Positions 42,085 to 50,282 of a DNA stretch of 64,000 bases are shown here, one piece after another. The stretch is from Thermoleophilia bacterium (GTDB taxonomy: Bacteria; Actinomycetota; Thermoleophilia; UBA2241). How positions within the stretch are numbered: position 1 is the first letter of the stretch; the number at the start of each line of letters is the position of its first letter. Made by a program: the position numbers and the translations under genes. Location: NCBI GenBank assembly GCA_041393415.1, contig JAWKKE010000002.1, positions 186,001 through 250,000 of the forward strand, read 5' to 3'. The notes under the pieces were generated by a model, which was not told the origin of the DNA, ran no database searches, and saw only the letters and a list, made by a program, of their open reading frames with translations.

Positions 42085-42878
42085 GCGGCGATACCCGGTC
42101 GTCCCGGATCCGGAGTTCCGAAGACACCGACGAGGTACCCAACACCAAACGGCCCCTCGTAGCTCAGCACTCGCGGATTGACCGTTGCGTCGTCACCGAG
42201 AAATCCGCCGAGGGCGATGAAGCTTCTCAGCCCGCACTCCGCCGCGCCGCTGCGCAACGTCCGATCGATCCCGCTGAGTCCGACGAAGTCGCCGTTGCCC
42301 AGCAGGCGGGCGACCTCATGGTCGAAGAGCTCACCGCGTGGATCGTAACCGGCAGGGGCCGAGCGCGTCAGAGCGTGCGAGAGGTCCCCCGACGCGAGGA
42401 AAAGGGTGTCGCGACGAAGCTCCTCAGCACAACGTCGCACCAACTGCCCCAGTTCGCGATGCACGTCGTAGTCGCTGACGATCGAGAGGGAGACGATCTG
42501 CCGCGCCCCCAAGAAGCTCAGCGGCACGAGGACGCCCCAATCAAGCGTATCGTCGTCTTCGGGGGCGAGTCGGACATGTCGCGAGTCGCCCGCGAGCGCC
42601 AAGAGAAGCTCGACGAACGGTTGATCGTTGTCGTAGGCATACGCGGCCTGCGGGCAACGAAAGCGGCCGAAATCACCGCTGAGGCGCCGCCCCGTCTTGA
42701 CGACATGCGTGTCGCCGTAGCCGGTGGTGTGCGGCGAGATCACGACGACCGTCTCGGGCTCGCCTACCGCGTCTGAGAGCGCTTGCATGGCGTGCACCGT
42801 CTTCTCGACCGTGGCCAGCGAAGCGCGCCCGACCTCAGGGATCAGGAGCGGTGGATGAGGGCAGATACAGCCTTGCAT
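42081..42878 (-). CDS. amrB: Memo-like/class III dioxygenase-fold protein (AmmeMemoRadiSam system protein B)
   Basis: 265 residues from ATG 42878, with GGAGG eight bases upstream (GTG 42902 is an alternative). MQGCICPHPPLLIPEVG, VVISPHTTGYGD and FLASGDLSHALTR carry the histidines that bind metal in the LigB/Memo fold. Function is not established; it is co-translated with the AMMECR1-domain gene. A dioxygenase role is only a fold-based guess. Confidence 0.85.
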   Translation of the reverse strand: MQGCICPHPPLLIPEVGRASLATVEKTVHAMQALSDAVGEPETVVVISPHTTGYGDTHVVKTGRRLSGDFGRFRCPQAAYAYDNDQPFVELLLALAGDSRHVRLAPEDDDTLDWGVLVPLSFLGARQIVSLSIVSDYDVHRELGQLVRRCAEELRRDTLFLASGDLSHALTRSAPAGYDPRGELFDHEVARLLGNGDFVGLSGIDRTLRSGAAECGLRSFIALGGFLGDDATVNPRVLSYEGPFGVGYLVGVFGTPDPGRPGIAA

Positions 42879-42902
42879 GGCCGACACCTCCAGTACGACC
42901 AC

Positions 42903-44228
42903 TCATAGCCTTCCGCGAAGCGTCGTTGAGGACGCCTCGGTGACCTCCACCTCCACTATAGCACCGGGCTGAGCGACGCCAGTGGCGTTCACAGTGACGT
43001 TCTGCCGGGTACGACCCCGCAGCCTCGAGCCGTCGCGGCTGGCGCCCTCAACAAGGATCTCGACTCGTCGACCGATAGAGGTTTGATTTCGCGCCAAGGC
43101 CAGCTCCTGCGTGAGGGCAACGAGTCGCTGCACGCGCTCAGACTTCACTTCCGCGGGGATCTGATCGGAGCGTTCGGCCGCCGGCGTTCCTGCTCGCGGT
43201 GAGTAGAGAAACGTGAAGGCGCCATCGAAGCGTGCTTCCTCGCAGAGGCGCAGAGTCTGTGCGAAGTCCTCTTCGGACTCGCCCGGGAAGCCCGCGATGA
43301 GATCGGTGGTGATACTGATGCCGGGCACGGCGGCACGCAACGCCCATACACGAGCAAGGTAGTCACGCACGGTGTAGCCACGATTCATGGCTGCCAGAAC
43401 ACGATCGGAACCGGCCTGTGCGGGCAGATGTACGTGCTCGCACACGCTGTCGAGCTCGGCGACGGCGCGCACCAGATCGTCCGAGAGGTCCTTCGGGTGA
43501 GAGGTCATGAAGCGGATTCGCGCCAACCCAGGGATGGCGTCGAGCGCTCGCAGAAGGGCGCTGAAGTCCGGCGCCTCCGATCGGCCACCTCGGCGTAGGT
43601 CGAGTCCGTAGGCATTGACGTTCTGTCCAAGCAAGGTGACCTCTCGGACACCGTCGGTTACGAGACCTCGAACCTCCTCGACGAGAGCAGTGAGCTCGCG
43701 GCTGCGTTCGGGACCGCGAGCGAACGGGACAATGCAGTAGGAACAGAAGTTGGTGCATCCGGACATCGTCTGCACCCAAGCCTGATACGGCCGCTCACGA
43801 ACGCCGCGCAGCTCGCCGCTGAGGTGTGGCCCATCCTCGAAGAACCCCCACCGGAACGCCGAGGAACCGCTCGCCGCGTGCGCGTTGTGCAGAAGCTCAG
43901 GAAGGCGGTGAAGGTTCTGAGGACCGAGAGCACCATCGACGTACGGAAAGCGCACGAAGAAATCGTCTCGTTCGGTCTGCGGCAGACAGCCCGTAACAAG
44001 GATGACACGGCGCGGATCGAGCCGCTTGAGCCGCGCCGCGTCGCCGAGATGACCGGCTAGGCGATCGTCGGCGCTCTTGCGGACGGTGCATGTGTTGTAG
44101 ACGAGCACGGTCGCTGCGTCGGGCTGGTCGACGCGCTCATACCCCTCCGCCTCAAGCAGCGCACAAATGCGCTCGGCGTCATGAGCGTTCATCTGGCAAC
44201 CGAACGAACGCAGGTAGTACGTATCCAC
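42903..44228 (-). CDS. miaB: tRNA-2-methylthio-N6-dimethylallyladenosine synthase
   Basis: Radical SAM methylthiotransferase acting on the i6A37 made by MiaA. The N-terminal UPF0004 domain has cysteines in FGCQMN, NTCTVR and TGCLPQ; the radical SAM cluster motif is CTNFCSYC; a TRAM domain closes the protein. 441 residues, normal. Separated from rny by 25 bases. The miaB versus rimO choice rests on GCQMN and the miaA neighbourhood; rimO is a separate gene at 50279. Confidence 0.95.
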   Translation of the reverse strand: MDTYYLRSFGCQMNAHDAERICALLEAEGYERVDQPDAATVLVYNTCTVRKSADDRLAGHLGDAARLKRLDPRRVILVTGCLPQTERDDFFVRFPYVDGALGPQNLHRLPELLHNAHAASGSSAFRWGFFEDGPHLSGELRGVRERPYQAWVQTMSGCTNFCSYCIVPFARGPERSRELTALVEEVRGLVTDGVREVTLLGQNVNAYGLDLRRGGRSEAPDFSALLRALDAIPGLARIRFMTSHPKDLSDDLVRAVAELDSVCEHVHLPAQAGSDRVLAAMNRGYTVRDYLARVWALRAAVPGISITTDLIAGFPGESEEDFAQTLRLCEEARFDGAFTFLYSPRAGTPAAERSDQIPAEVKSERVQRLVALTQELALARNQTSIGRRVEILVEGASRDGSRLRGRTRQNVTVNATGVAQPGAIVEVEVTEASSTTLRGRL

Positions 44229-44253
44229 GGTACTTCGACGCCGTGCGGCGCTG

Positions 44254-45798
44254 TTACTTGGCGATGTCGACGGCGCGGCTCTCGCGGATGACGGTGACCC
44301 TGATCTGGCCCGGGTAGTCGAGCTGATCCTCGATCTCGCGCGCGATCTCGCGCGCCAGCAGAGTCGTCGCGTCGTCGTCGATCTCGTTCGGCTTGACCAT
44401 GACGCGGACTTCGCGACCCGCCTGCATGGCGTAGCACTTCTCCACGCCCTTCTTGCTCTCGGCGATGTGCTCGAGCGACTCGAGTCGTTTCACGTAATTC
44501 TCGAGCGATTCGCGACGTGCGCCCGGACGCGCCGCGGAAATAGCATCGGCGGCCTGGACGAGGACGGCCTCGATAGTCTGCGGCTCGACGTCACGATGGT
44601 GCGCCAGGATCGCGTGCTGCACGCTCTCCGACTCGCGATACCGCTTGGCAAGTTGCTGCGAAATCACTGCGTGGCTGCCGTCGACTTCATGGTCGATGGC
44701 TTTGCCGACGTCGTGCAGAAGGCCGGCGCGCTTGGCAATCTTCACGTTGGCGCCGAGCTCCGCAGCCATGATACCGGCCAGGTGCGCAACCTCCATCGAG
44801 TGATTGAGAACGTTCTGGCCGTAGCTAGTGCGGTACTTGAGGCGCCCGAGTGTCTTGACCAACTCGGGCGCGAGACCGTGGACGTTGGTGTCGAAACAGG
44901 CCTGCTCGCCCGCCTCTTCCATGGCCGCCTCGACCTCGGCACGTGCCTGCTCGTGCATCTCCTCAATACGCGCCGGATGAATGCGGCCGTCCGCGATGAG
45001 CTTGGTAAGCGTGAGTCGCGCTGTCTCGCGCCGCACGCCGTCGAAGCCTGAGAGCACAACCGCCTCGGGTGTATCGTCGATGATGAAGTCGATGCCGGTC
45101 GTGTTCTCGAGCGTGCGGATGTTGCGCCCTTCGCGTCCGATGATGCGACCCTTCATGTCGTCGGACGGCAGGTGTACAACCGACACTGTCGTCTCGGCTA
45201 CGTGGTCGGCGGCGGTCCGCTGAATGCTCAGGGAGAGGATGTTGCGCGCCCGTCGATCGGCCTCGCGTCGAGCCTCGTCCTCGATTTGACGCACGAGCTT
45301 AGCCATGTCGTGCTGGGCCGTCTCGGCGGTCTGAGCGAGGATGAGCTCGCGCGCCTCGCCACTGGAAAGACCGGAGATACTCTCCAGTTGTGCAACCGCC
45401 TCATCACGAGCTGTGCGCGCTTCGTCGGCGAGCTCATTGGCAGATGTCTCGCGGTCGCGCAACGACTGCTCGCGACGATCTTGCTCGATCGCCCTGCCAT
45501 CCAACTGCTCCTCACGCTGCAGCATACGCCGCTCGACCTTGCTCACTTCCTCACGGCGGTCGCGAAGCTCCAGTTCGGCCTCGTTACGCACTTGGTGCGC
45601 CTCTTCCTTGGCCTCGAGCCGAGCCTCCTTGATGAGAGCCTCAGCCTCGCGGCGTGCATCGCGCACGAGCGACTCGGCCTCGCGTTCGGCCGCCGCGACC
45701 TTCCCGCTCGCGAACGAGCGCCGGATGATGTAACCGGCCACCGCCCCGATCGCCAGCGCCACAACTACCAGGATCACTTCGACAAACGTTGTCATCAT
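44254..45798 (-). CDS. rny: Ribonuclease Y
   Basis: Membrane-anchored endoribonuclease that starts mRNA decay. One N-terminal helix (VILVVVALAIGAVAGYII), a coiled coil of about 150 residues, a KH domain (MKGRIIGREGRNIRTLE) and an HD domain (HSMEVAHLAG, LLHDVGKAIDHE) are in order. 514 residues. AAGGGAA precedes the ATG. A terminator hairpin stands only 20 bases upstream, after a promoter-like signal at the recX stop, so rny may have a regulated leader. Confidence 0.95.
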   Translation of the reverse strand: MMTTFVEVILVVVALAIGAVAGYIIRRSFASGKVAAAEREAESLVRDARREAEALIKEARLEAKEEAHQVRNEAELELRDRREEVSKVERRMLQREEQLDGRAIEQDRREQSLRDRETSANELADEARTARDEAVAQLESISGLSSGEARELILAQTAETAQHDMAKLVRQIEDEARREADRRARNILSLSIQRTAADHVAETTVSVVHLPSDDMKGRIIGREGRNIRTLENTTGIDFIIDDTPEAVVLSGFDGVRRETARLTLTKLIADGRIHPARIEEMHEQARAEVEAAMEEAGEQACFDTNVHGLAPELVKTLGRLKYRTSYGQNVLNHSMEVAHLAGIMAAELGANVKIAKRAGLLHDVGKAIDHEVDGSHAVISQQLAKRYRESESVQHAILAHHRDVEPQTIEAVLVQAADAISAARPGARRESLENYVKRLESLEHIAESKKGVEKCYAMQAGREVRVMVKPNEIDDDATTLLAREIAREIEDQLDYPGQIRVTVIRESRAVDIAK

Positions 45799-45817
45799 CT
45801 ATTCCCTTCACGGCACG

Positions 45818-45842
45818 AAAAAGGCCGGGTGCACACCCGGCC
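45818..45842 (-). terminator. Intrinsic terminator in front of rny
   Basis: On the minus strand GGCCGGGT and ACCCGGCC pair over 8 bp around a 4-base loop and are followed by TTTTT (45822-45818). It can end the recA-recX transcript or a short leader RNA; it lies 20 bases before the rny start codon. Confidence 0.8.
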
Positions 45843-46050
45843 GGAGTTCGTGCTCGCTCAGAGCGACGAAGCTGCGAGGTACCCACGATTCGGCTGCTTG
45901 GCGTCCAGGGGTCAGGACGAAGGCGGACTTCCGGCACCTCCCACAAGAATGTCCACATCAATCCCCTGGCTGGTAGTTGCAGTCAATCGACGCATCAGCG
46001 TCCATGTATCGCTTGAGCGAGTAGAGTTCGAAAACGCGCACAGGTTGCGT
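45818..46050 (-). ncRNA. Candidate leader RNA or small RNA between recX and rny
   Basis: About 230 bases from a promoter at 46057-46086 to the terminator at 45818-45842. Pairings I can see by eye: a UCAA tetraloop hairpin (UCGC/GCGA), GACGC/GCGUC with a UGAU loop, a long-range CCAGGGG/CCCCUGG pair enclosing GUGGAC/GUCCGC, and TTCG-TCGCT/AGCGA-CGAA. I do not recognise a known family. It could be an attenuating leader of rny or a free-standing RNA. Confidence 0.4.
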
Positions 46051-46056
46051 AGGTCG

Positions 46057-46086
46057 ATAGTAGGCGATTGCGAGGAGTCAAGTCAA
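46057..46086 (-). promoter_or_regulatory. Promoter at the end of recX, reading toward rny
   Basis: On the minus strand TTGACT (46086-46081) and TACTAT (46062-46057) are separated by 18 bases. The -35 overlaps the recX stop codon. A start near 46050 leaves a leader of about 250 bases to rny. Confidence 0.65.
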
Positions 46087-46730
46087 TTTGGCTGCGCACC
46101 GTCCGCAGCGTGACCCCTCCAGCGCCGAACAGCCGCGAGTGCGACCTCTGCAGAGAATCCGCGACGCAGCAAGAGCTGATAGGCACGCCGCTGCGCAGCG
46201 TCTGACGATGCCTCCTCCGCGCCCTTGCGCAGAAGGATGGTGACCGCCCGCTCAACCTCTCGGTCGAGATCGTCGAGACCGCGCTCGGCGAGAGCCGCAA
46301 CGATCAGCTCCTCTTCCACGCCGAGAGCGCTGAGACCGCGTCGGATGCGCACGACGCCCCATCCGTTGAGTGTGTGCTTGTCGGCGGCGTACCGCCGCGC
46401 AAGATCGGCGTCGTCGACAAGACCACTCGTGGAGAGGCGCGTGACCACTTCTTCGACGACACTGTCGTTGTGACCCTGGGCGCGCAGCCGACCGACGAGC
46501 TCGGAGCGACTGCGCGCACGTCGCTTGAGCAGGCCAAGAGCTTGCGCCGTGGCCGCTTCGAGCGCAGCACGCCGGCACACCTCGTTGAGCGCCGCACCAT
46601 CGAGCTCCGCACCGACCTGAAGCTGAAGTTCAGCTGCCAGCGACGAACTCATCGTGCACACAACCCGGCCCTCGACCTCAAGCTCGAGGGCGCCTGCGCG
46701 AGCGGCGCGGAGCGCGGTCACCTGGCCCAC
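46083..46730 (-). CDS. recX: Regulatory protein RecX
   Basis: 215 residues; inhibits or modulates RecA filaments. The helical repeat core contains ALGLLKRRARSRSELVGRL, VVTRLSTSGLVDDADLARRY and RIRRGLSALGVEEELI, each typical of RecX. It lies 12 bases after recA. The N-terminal 60 residues form a short extra domain as in other actinobacterial RecX proteins. Confidence 0.9.
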   Translation of the reverse strand: MGQVTALRAARAGALELEVEGRVVCTMSSSLAAELQLQVGAELDGAALNEVCRRAALEAATAQALGLLKRRARSRSELVGRLRAQGHNDSVVEEVVTRLSTSGLVDDADLARRYAADKHTLNGWGVVRIRRGLSALGVEEELIVAALAERGLDDLDREVERAVTILLRKGAEEASSDAAQRRAYQLLLRRGFSAEVALAAVRRWRGHAADGAQPN

Positions 46731-46742
46731 GCCCCACCCTGC

Positions 46743-47825
46743 CTAGAGGACTTCGCCAGTGACCGCGTCGACTCCGTTCGGCACCGCTTGAGCGCCCGAG
46801 CCGGCGGCGTCCGACGAAGATGCGCTGCGCGGCGGCAACGCCGGCAGCCCGGCCTTCTGTCTGATCTCGGCCTCGATTGCGTCGGCCATGTCGGAGTTCT
46901 CCTTAAGGAAAGCTCGCGCGTTCGCCCGACCCTGACCGAGTCGTTCGTCGCGATAGCTGTAGAACGCGCCGCTCTTGGTCACGACATCGTAGGTGACGCC
47001 CAAGTCCAGCAGTGAGCCCTCGCGTGAGATACCCTGGCCGTAGAGAATGTCGAACTCAGCGCTCTTGAAGGGCGGCGCCACCTTGTTCTTCGCCACCTTG
47101 ACGCGCACCCGATTACCGATGGCCTCCGTGCCGTCCTTGAGCGTCTCGATGCGCCTGATGTCGAGTCGGATGGTCGCGTAAAACTTGAGCGCCTTGCCGC
47201 CGGTCGTCGTCTCGGGATTGCCGAACATGACGCCGATCTTCTCGCGCAACTGGTTGGTGAAGCAGCAGATGGTACCCGACCTGCTCAACGTGCCAGTGAG
47301 CTTGCGCAATGCTTGGCTCATCAACCGGGCCTGCAGACCGACGAAGCTGTCGCCCATTTCGCCCTCGATCTCCGCCTTGGGCGTAAGCGCCGCGACGGAG
47401 TCGATGGCGACGATGTCGAGTGCTCCGCTGCGCACCAGCATCTCCGCGATCTCGAGCGCTTGCTCACCGAAGTCTGGCTGCGAGACGAGCAGATTGTCGA
47501 TGTCGACGCCGATCGCCTTGGCGTAGAGAGGATCCATGGCGTGCTCGGCGTCGATGAAGGCCGCCTGCCCGCCCAGCCGCTGCGCCTGCGCGATGAGGTG
47601 ATAGACGAGTGTCGTCTTGCCTGCCGACTCCGGACCGTAGATCTCGACGATGCGCCCCCGCGGGATCCCGCCCACGCCCAGCGCGATGTCGAGCGCGAGC
47701 GAACCAGTCGGCACACACTGCAGTTCGTTGTTCACGGCGTGATCACCCAGGCGCATGACGCTGCCCTTGCCGAATTGACGTTCGATCTGACTGACTGCTG
47801 CTTCGAGAGCTTTGTCTCTATCCAA
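46743..47825 (-). CDS. recA: Recombinase RecA
   Basis: 360 residues. Walker A is GPESAGKTT, followed by IDAEHAMDP, QPDFGEQALEI, Walker B VAIDSVAALTPKAE, L2 TNQLREKIGVMFGNPETTTGG and the C-terminal acidic-poor tail. Full length and conserved. It is 17 bases after thpR, but a promoter-like pair within thpR (47903-47931) may drive it. I found no actinobacterial LexA box (GAAC-N4-GTTC type) upstream. Confidence 0.98.
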   Translation of the reverse strand: MDRDKALEAAVSQIERQFGKGSVMRLGDHAVNNELQCVPTGSLALDIALGVGGIPRGRIVEIYGPESAGKTTLVYHLIAQAQRLGGQAAFIDAEHAMDPLYAKAIGVDIDNLLVSQPDFGEQALEIAEMLVRSGALDIVAIDSVAALTPKAEIEGEMGDSFVGLQARLMSQALRKLTGTLSRSGTICCFTNQLREKIGVMFGNPETTTGGKALKFYATIRLDIRRIETLKDGTEAIGNRVRVKVAKNKVAPPFKSAEFDILYGQGISREGSLLDLGVTYDVVTKSGAFYSYRDERLGQGRANARAFLKENSDMADAIEAEIRQKAGLPALPPRSASSSDAAGSGAQAVPNGVDAVTGEVL

Positions 47826-47842
47826 CGTGAGTCCTCTCTTGC

Positions 47843-48424
47843 TCAGGACGCGGGGAAGACGGCGATGGGAGAATGCACCGCGCCAGTGCTCTCCAGAGAG
47901 CTACTATACAAGGCCATTCGGACGACACAAAATCTCGGGATGGTGACATTTTGCAGGGGAAACGGTTCACCCGGGTGACGATAACGAGCCACCGTCACGT
48001 GCGCCAGCCAGGGACGGCGCTCCGGCCGGAAGAGGCCAGTCGCCGCCAGCGCGCTGCTGACACGCTCCTGGAGCGCGCCAAGGCCGCTAGCCTCATCAGT
48101 GAGCTCCAGGGCAACTACTCGGCGAGCCCCTCTCGCCGGAAGAAAGAGTGGCCCTCGCACCCCCGCACCGCACGGCGACCAATCCACGCCCGACAGCGCC
48201 TGAACCAGGACGGGCACGCTGGCCGGCGCCTGGTCGCCAAGAAAGCACAGCGTAAGGTGAAGCGAATGATTCACGCGCAGTTGACGTGAACCTTCAAGGA
48301 AACGTCGCTGCCAGTCCGCGATTGCCCTGCACACGTCGGCCGGTAGGTCGCAGGCAACGAAGAGCCGCAGGCGGCGCGTTTCTGCGATCTGCTCCTGAGG
48401 CGTGGTCTTTCTCTCCGGTGTCAG
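47843..48424 (-). CDS. thpR: RNA 2',3'-cyclic phosphodiesterase (LigT/ThpR family)
   Basis: Two-histidine phosphodiesterase with HLTLCFLG and HVTVARY as the paired HxT motifs; the domain begins at LRLFVACDLPADVC. About 193 residues. The start is unusual: between the cinA stop and the domain there is no ATG, GTG or TTG. I used CTG 48424, which overlaps the cinA stop as CTGA, mirroring the ATGA overlaps of neighbouring genes. The nearest canonical start, GTG 48523, would add 33 Arg/Pro-rich residues that are simply the other frame of cinA. Domain call is firm, start is not. Confidence 0.8.
   Translation of the reverse strand: MTPERKTTPQEQIAETRRLRLFVACDLPADVCRAIADWQRRFLEGSRQLRVNHSLHLTLCFLGDQAPASVPVLVQALSGVDWSPCGAGVRGPLFLPARGARRVVALELTDEASGLGALQERVSSALAATGLFRPERRPWLAHVTVARYRHPGEPFPLQNVTIPRFCVVRMALYSSSLESTGAVHSPIAVFPAS
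47903..47931 (-). promoter_or_regulatory. Candidate recA promoter inside thpR with adjacent palindrome
   Basis: On the minus strand TTTGTG (47931-47926) and TATAGT (47908-47903) are 17 bases apart. Immediately downstream, GCTCTC-CA-GAGAGC (47888-47901) is a 6+6 palindrome overlapping the expected start site, a possible operator unlike the usual LexA box. Confidence 0.45.
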
Positions 48425-49692
48425 GCCGCGCCCGTCTCTTCGCCGGCGCCGAGCATCTCGCGCAGGATGTGGAGCGCAGCCGTCGTCGCCTGCCGGCGGA
48501 CGGCGGCGCGGTCGCCGAAGCACTGCTCACGGACCACTCGCGTCCCCGATGGACCGCTGCAGCCGATGTAGACCGTCCCCACAGGTTTCGACGGAGTGCC
48601 GCCCTCCGGGCCGGCCACCCCCGTGATACTCACACCGTACGTCGCCGATGTGAGCGCACGCACACCCGTAGCCATGGCGTGCGCCACCGGTTCCGACACC
48701 GCTCCGTATTCATGCAGCGTCGCGACCGGCACACCGAGCACGTCAACTTTCACCTCGTTCGCATAGCAGATCACGCCGCCACGGAAGTAACGCGAACTCC
48801 CCGGCAGCGAGGTAATGCGACCGCCGAGCTCACCGCCCGTACACGACTCGGCAACAGCAAGCGTCTCACCACGTGCTGCGAGCGCATCGGCCACCACGTG
48901 GTCGACATCGCGGCCGTCGCTGCTGAAGACGGGCAGCGTACGAGTCAGCGCCTCGGTCACCGATCGCGCCTGGGTAAGCGCCATCATGGTGCGCGGATAC
49001 CGCAGGCTCACGGTGACTTCCCCAGTACCTGCGGTGACGCCGACCTCAAGAGCGTCGTGCGCTACCGTCGCGAGGGCCGCAGCCACCGGAAGCTCACCGC
49101 AGCGCACCATCCGTAGTACTTGCACGCTGATGGTTGGAAAGAAGCCCTCATAGGCGAGTTCGCCGGCGACCGCCGCCCACATCGTCCGGAACTCATGCGG
49201 AACCCCGGGCAGAGCGAAGATCCGCGTCACATCACGACGTGCGGCGATCCCGGGGGCGATGCCGGCCGGAGTCAACGGTCGGCTCCCCTCCGGCAGGAGA
49301 GCCTGGCGACGCGCCTGCGGCAGCAGTGCGGCCACCGTCGTCTGGCGCCGCTCGGCCACCCGGCGCAGGCTGTCCTCCAGCATTGCCAGCGCGCGGCCGT
49401 CCTCCTTGAGGTCCACACCGAGCACATCGGCAAGGCACGAGGCGGTGAGATCGTCGTGCGTCGTCCCTAAGCCGCCCCCTACGACAAGAATGTCCGGACT
49501 GCACGCCAGCGCGTAGTCGAGCCCCGCCGTGAGGCTGACCGCGTCGTCCGCCACGGTGAGACGGCAGAGGACCTGCACGCCATGCTCGCTGAGGTCGGCA
49601 CAGACAAAGGGGCCGTTACTGTCTTCAACACGTCCGTCGAGCAGTTCACTGCCGCTGAGCACAACAGCCGCCGTCGGCAGCCCGTGAGTCAT
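48421..49692 (-). CDS. cinA: CinA family protein (competence/damage-inducible; nicotinamide-nucleotide amidase)
   Basis: 423 residues in two parts: an N-terminal MoCF-like domain (VVLSGSELLDGRVEDSNGPF, VVGGGLGTTHDDLT) and a C-terminal CinA domain (AESCTGGELGGRITSLPGSS, GVSITGVAGPEGGTPSKPVG). The C-terminal domain deamidates NMN; the N-terminal one can act as an ADP-ribose pyrophosphatase in related proteins. Lies before recA, as in many bacteria, and overlaps pgsA by 4 bases. Confidence 0.93.
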   Translation of the reverse strand: MTHGLPTAAVVLSGSELLDGRVEDSNGPFVCADLSEHGVQVLCRLTVADDAVSLTAGLDYALACSPDILVVGGGLGTTHDDLTASCLADVLGVDLKEDGRALAMLEDSLRRVAERRQTTVAALLPQARRQALLPEGSRPLTPAGIAPGIAARRDVTRIFALPGVPHEFRTMWAAVAGELAYEGFFPTISVQVLRMVRCGELPVAAALATVAHDALEVGVTAGTGEVTVSLRYPRTMMALTQARSVTEALTRTLPVFSSDGRDVDHVVADALAARGETLAVAESCTGGELGGRITSLPGSSRYFRGGVICYANEVKVDVLGVPVATLHEYGAVSEPVAHAMATGVRALTSATYGVSITGVAGPEGGTPSKPVGTVYIGCSGPSGTRVVREQCFGDRAAVRRQATTAALHILREMLGAGEETGAA

Positions 49693-50282
49693 TGCGGTGT
49701 GCTTCCCGGCAGATGGATGAGACCACGCGCGTTACGAAAGTAGTTGATGCCGCTGACCAGCGTCACGATGACCACGAGACCGGCGAGCACCCACTCCACC
49801 ACGGGCTCAAGACTCACGGGTATGCCGATGGTCTCGGCCATGGTGGCGGTCGGCAGCAGGACGTAGACGATGTAGATGATCTGCAGAACGGTCTTCAGCT
49901 TGCCGTAGCGATCGGCGGGGATCGAGACGCCCTGCGAGACACCCACCGTCCGCAGCACGCTGACGGCGATCTCACGCACGATGATGACCATCGCCACCCA
50001 GGCGGCGATACGGTCCTGCGCCACCAGAGCGATCAGCGCCGCCGCAATGAGCAGCTTGTCGGCCAACGGGTCGAGAAACTGCCCCAGCGTCGTGATCGAC
50101 TGTTGGCGCCGAGCAACATACCCATCCAGCTTGTCGCTTGCCGCCGCCAGAATGAACACCGCAGCGGCACCAACATCCGCGTACGGCTCGGGCATGCCCG
50201 AAAGCAGCACGATCAGAAAGACCGGGATCAGGAGAATCCTGGCGATCGTGATGGCATTGGCGAGATTCCATTGACTGCTCAT
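49689..50282 (-). CDS. pgsA: CDP-diacylglycerol-glycerol-3-phosphate 3-phosphatidyltransferase
   Basis: Membrane enzyme for phosphatidylglycerol-phosphate synthesis, using the CDP-DAG made by CdsA. The CDP-alcohol phosphotransferase signature D-G-x2-A-R-x8-G-x3-D-x3-D is complete in KLDGYVARRQQSITTLGQ followed by FLDPLADK. 197 residues with about five membrane helices. Overlaps rimO and cinA by 4 bases each. Other CDP-OH-P enzymes are possible but the rimO-pgsA-cinA order is standard. Confidence 0.9.
   Translation of the reverse strand: MSSQWNLANAITIARILLIPVFLIVLLSGMPEPYADVGAAAVFILAAASDKLDGYVARRQQSITTLGQFLDPLADKLLIAAALIALVAQDRIAAWVAMVIIVREIAVSVLRTVGVSQGVSIPADRYGKLKTVLQIIYIVYVLLPTATMAETIGIPVSLEPVVEWVLAGLVVIVTLVSGINYFRNARGLIHLPGSTPQ

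Noticed and set aside
42903..44228. MiaB as the missing radical SAM member of the AMMECR1/Memo trio
   Set aside because: It has the full methylthiotransferase architecture with UPF0004 and TRAM domains, so it is a standard MiaB.
45870..45900. T-box-like sequence (GTGGGTACC..CGC on the minus strand) in the recX-rny gap
   Set aside because: It differs from the conserved T-box by an inserted base, no specifier-type stem I could be drawn, and rny is not an aminoacyl-tRNA synthetase or amino-acid gene.
45641..45961. 106-codon frame on the minus strand across the rny leader
   Set aside because: It reads through the terminator hairpin and the start of rny in another frame, has no domain and no good ribosome site.
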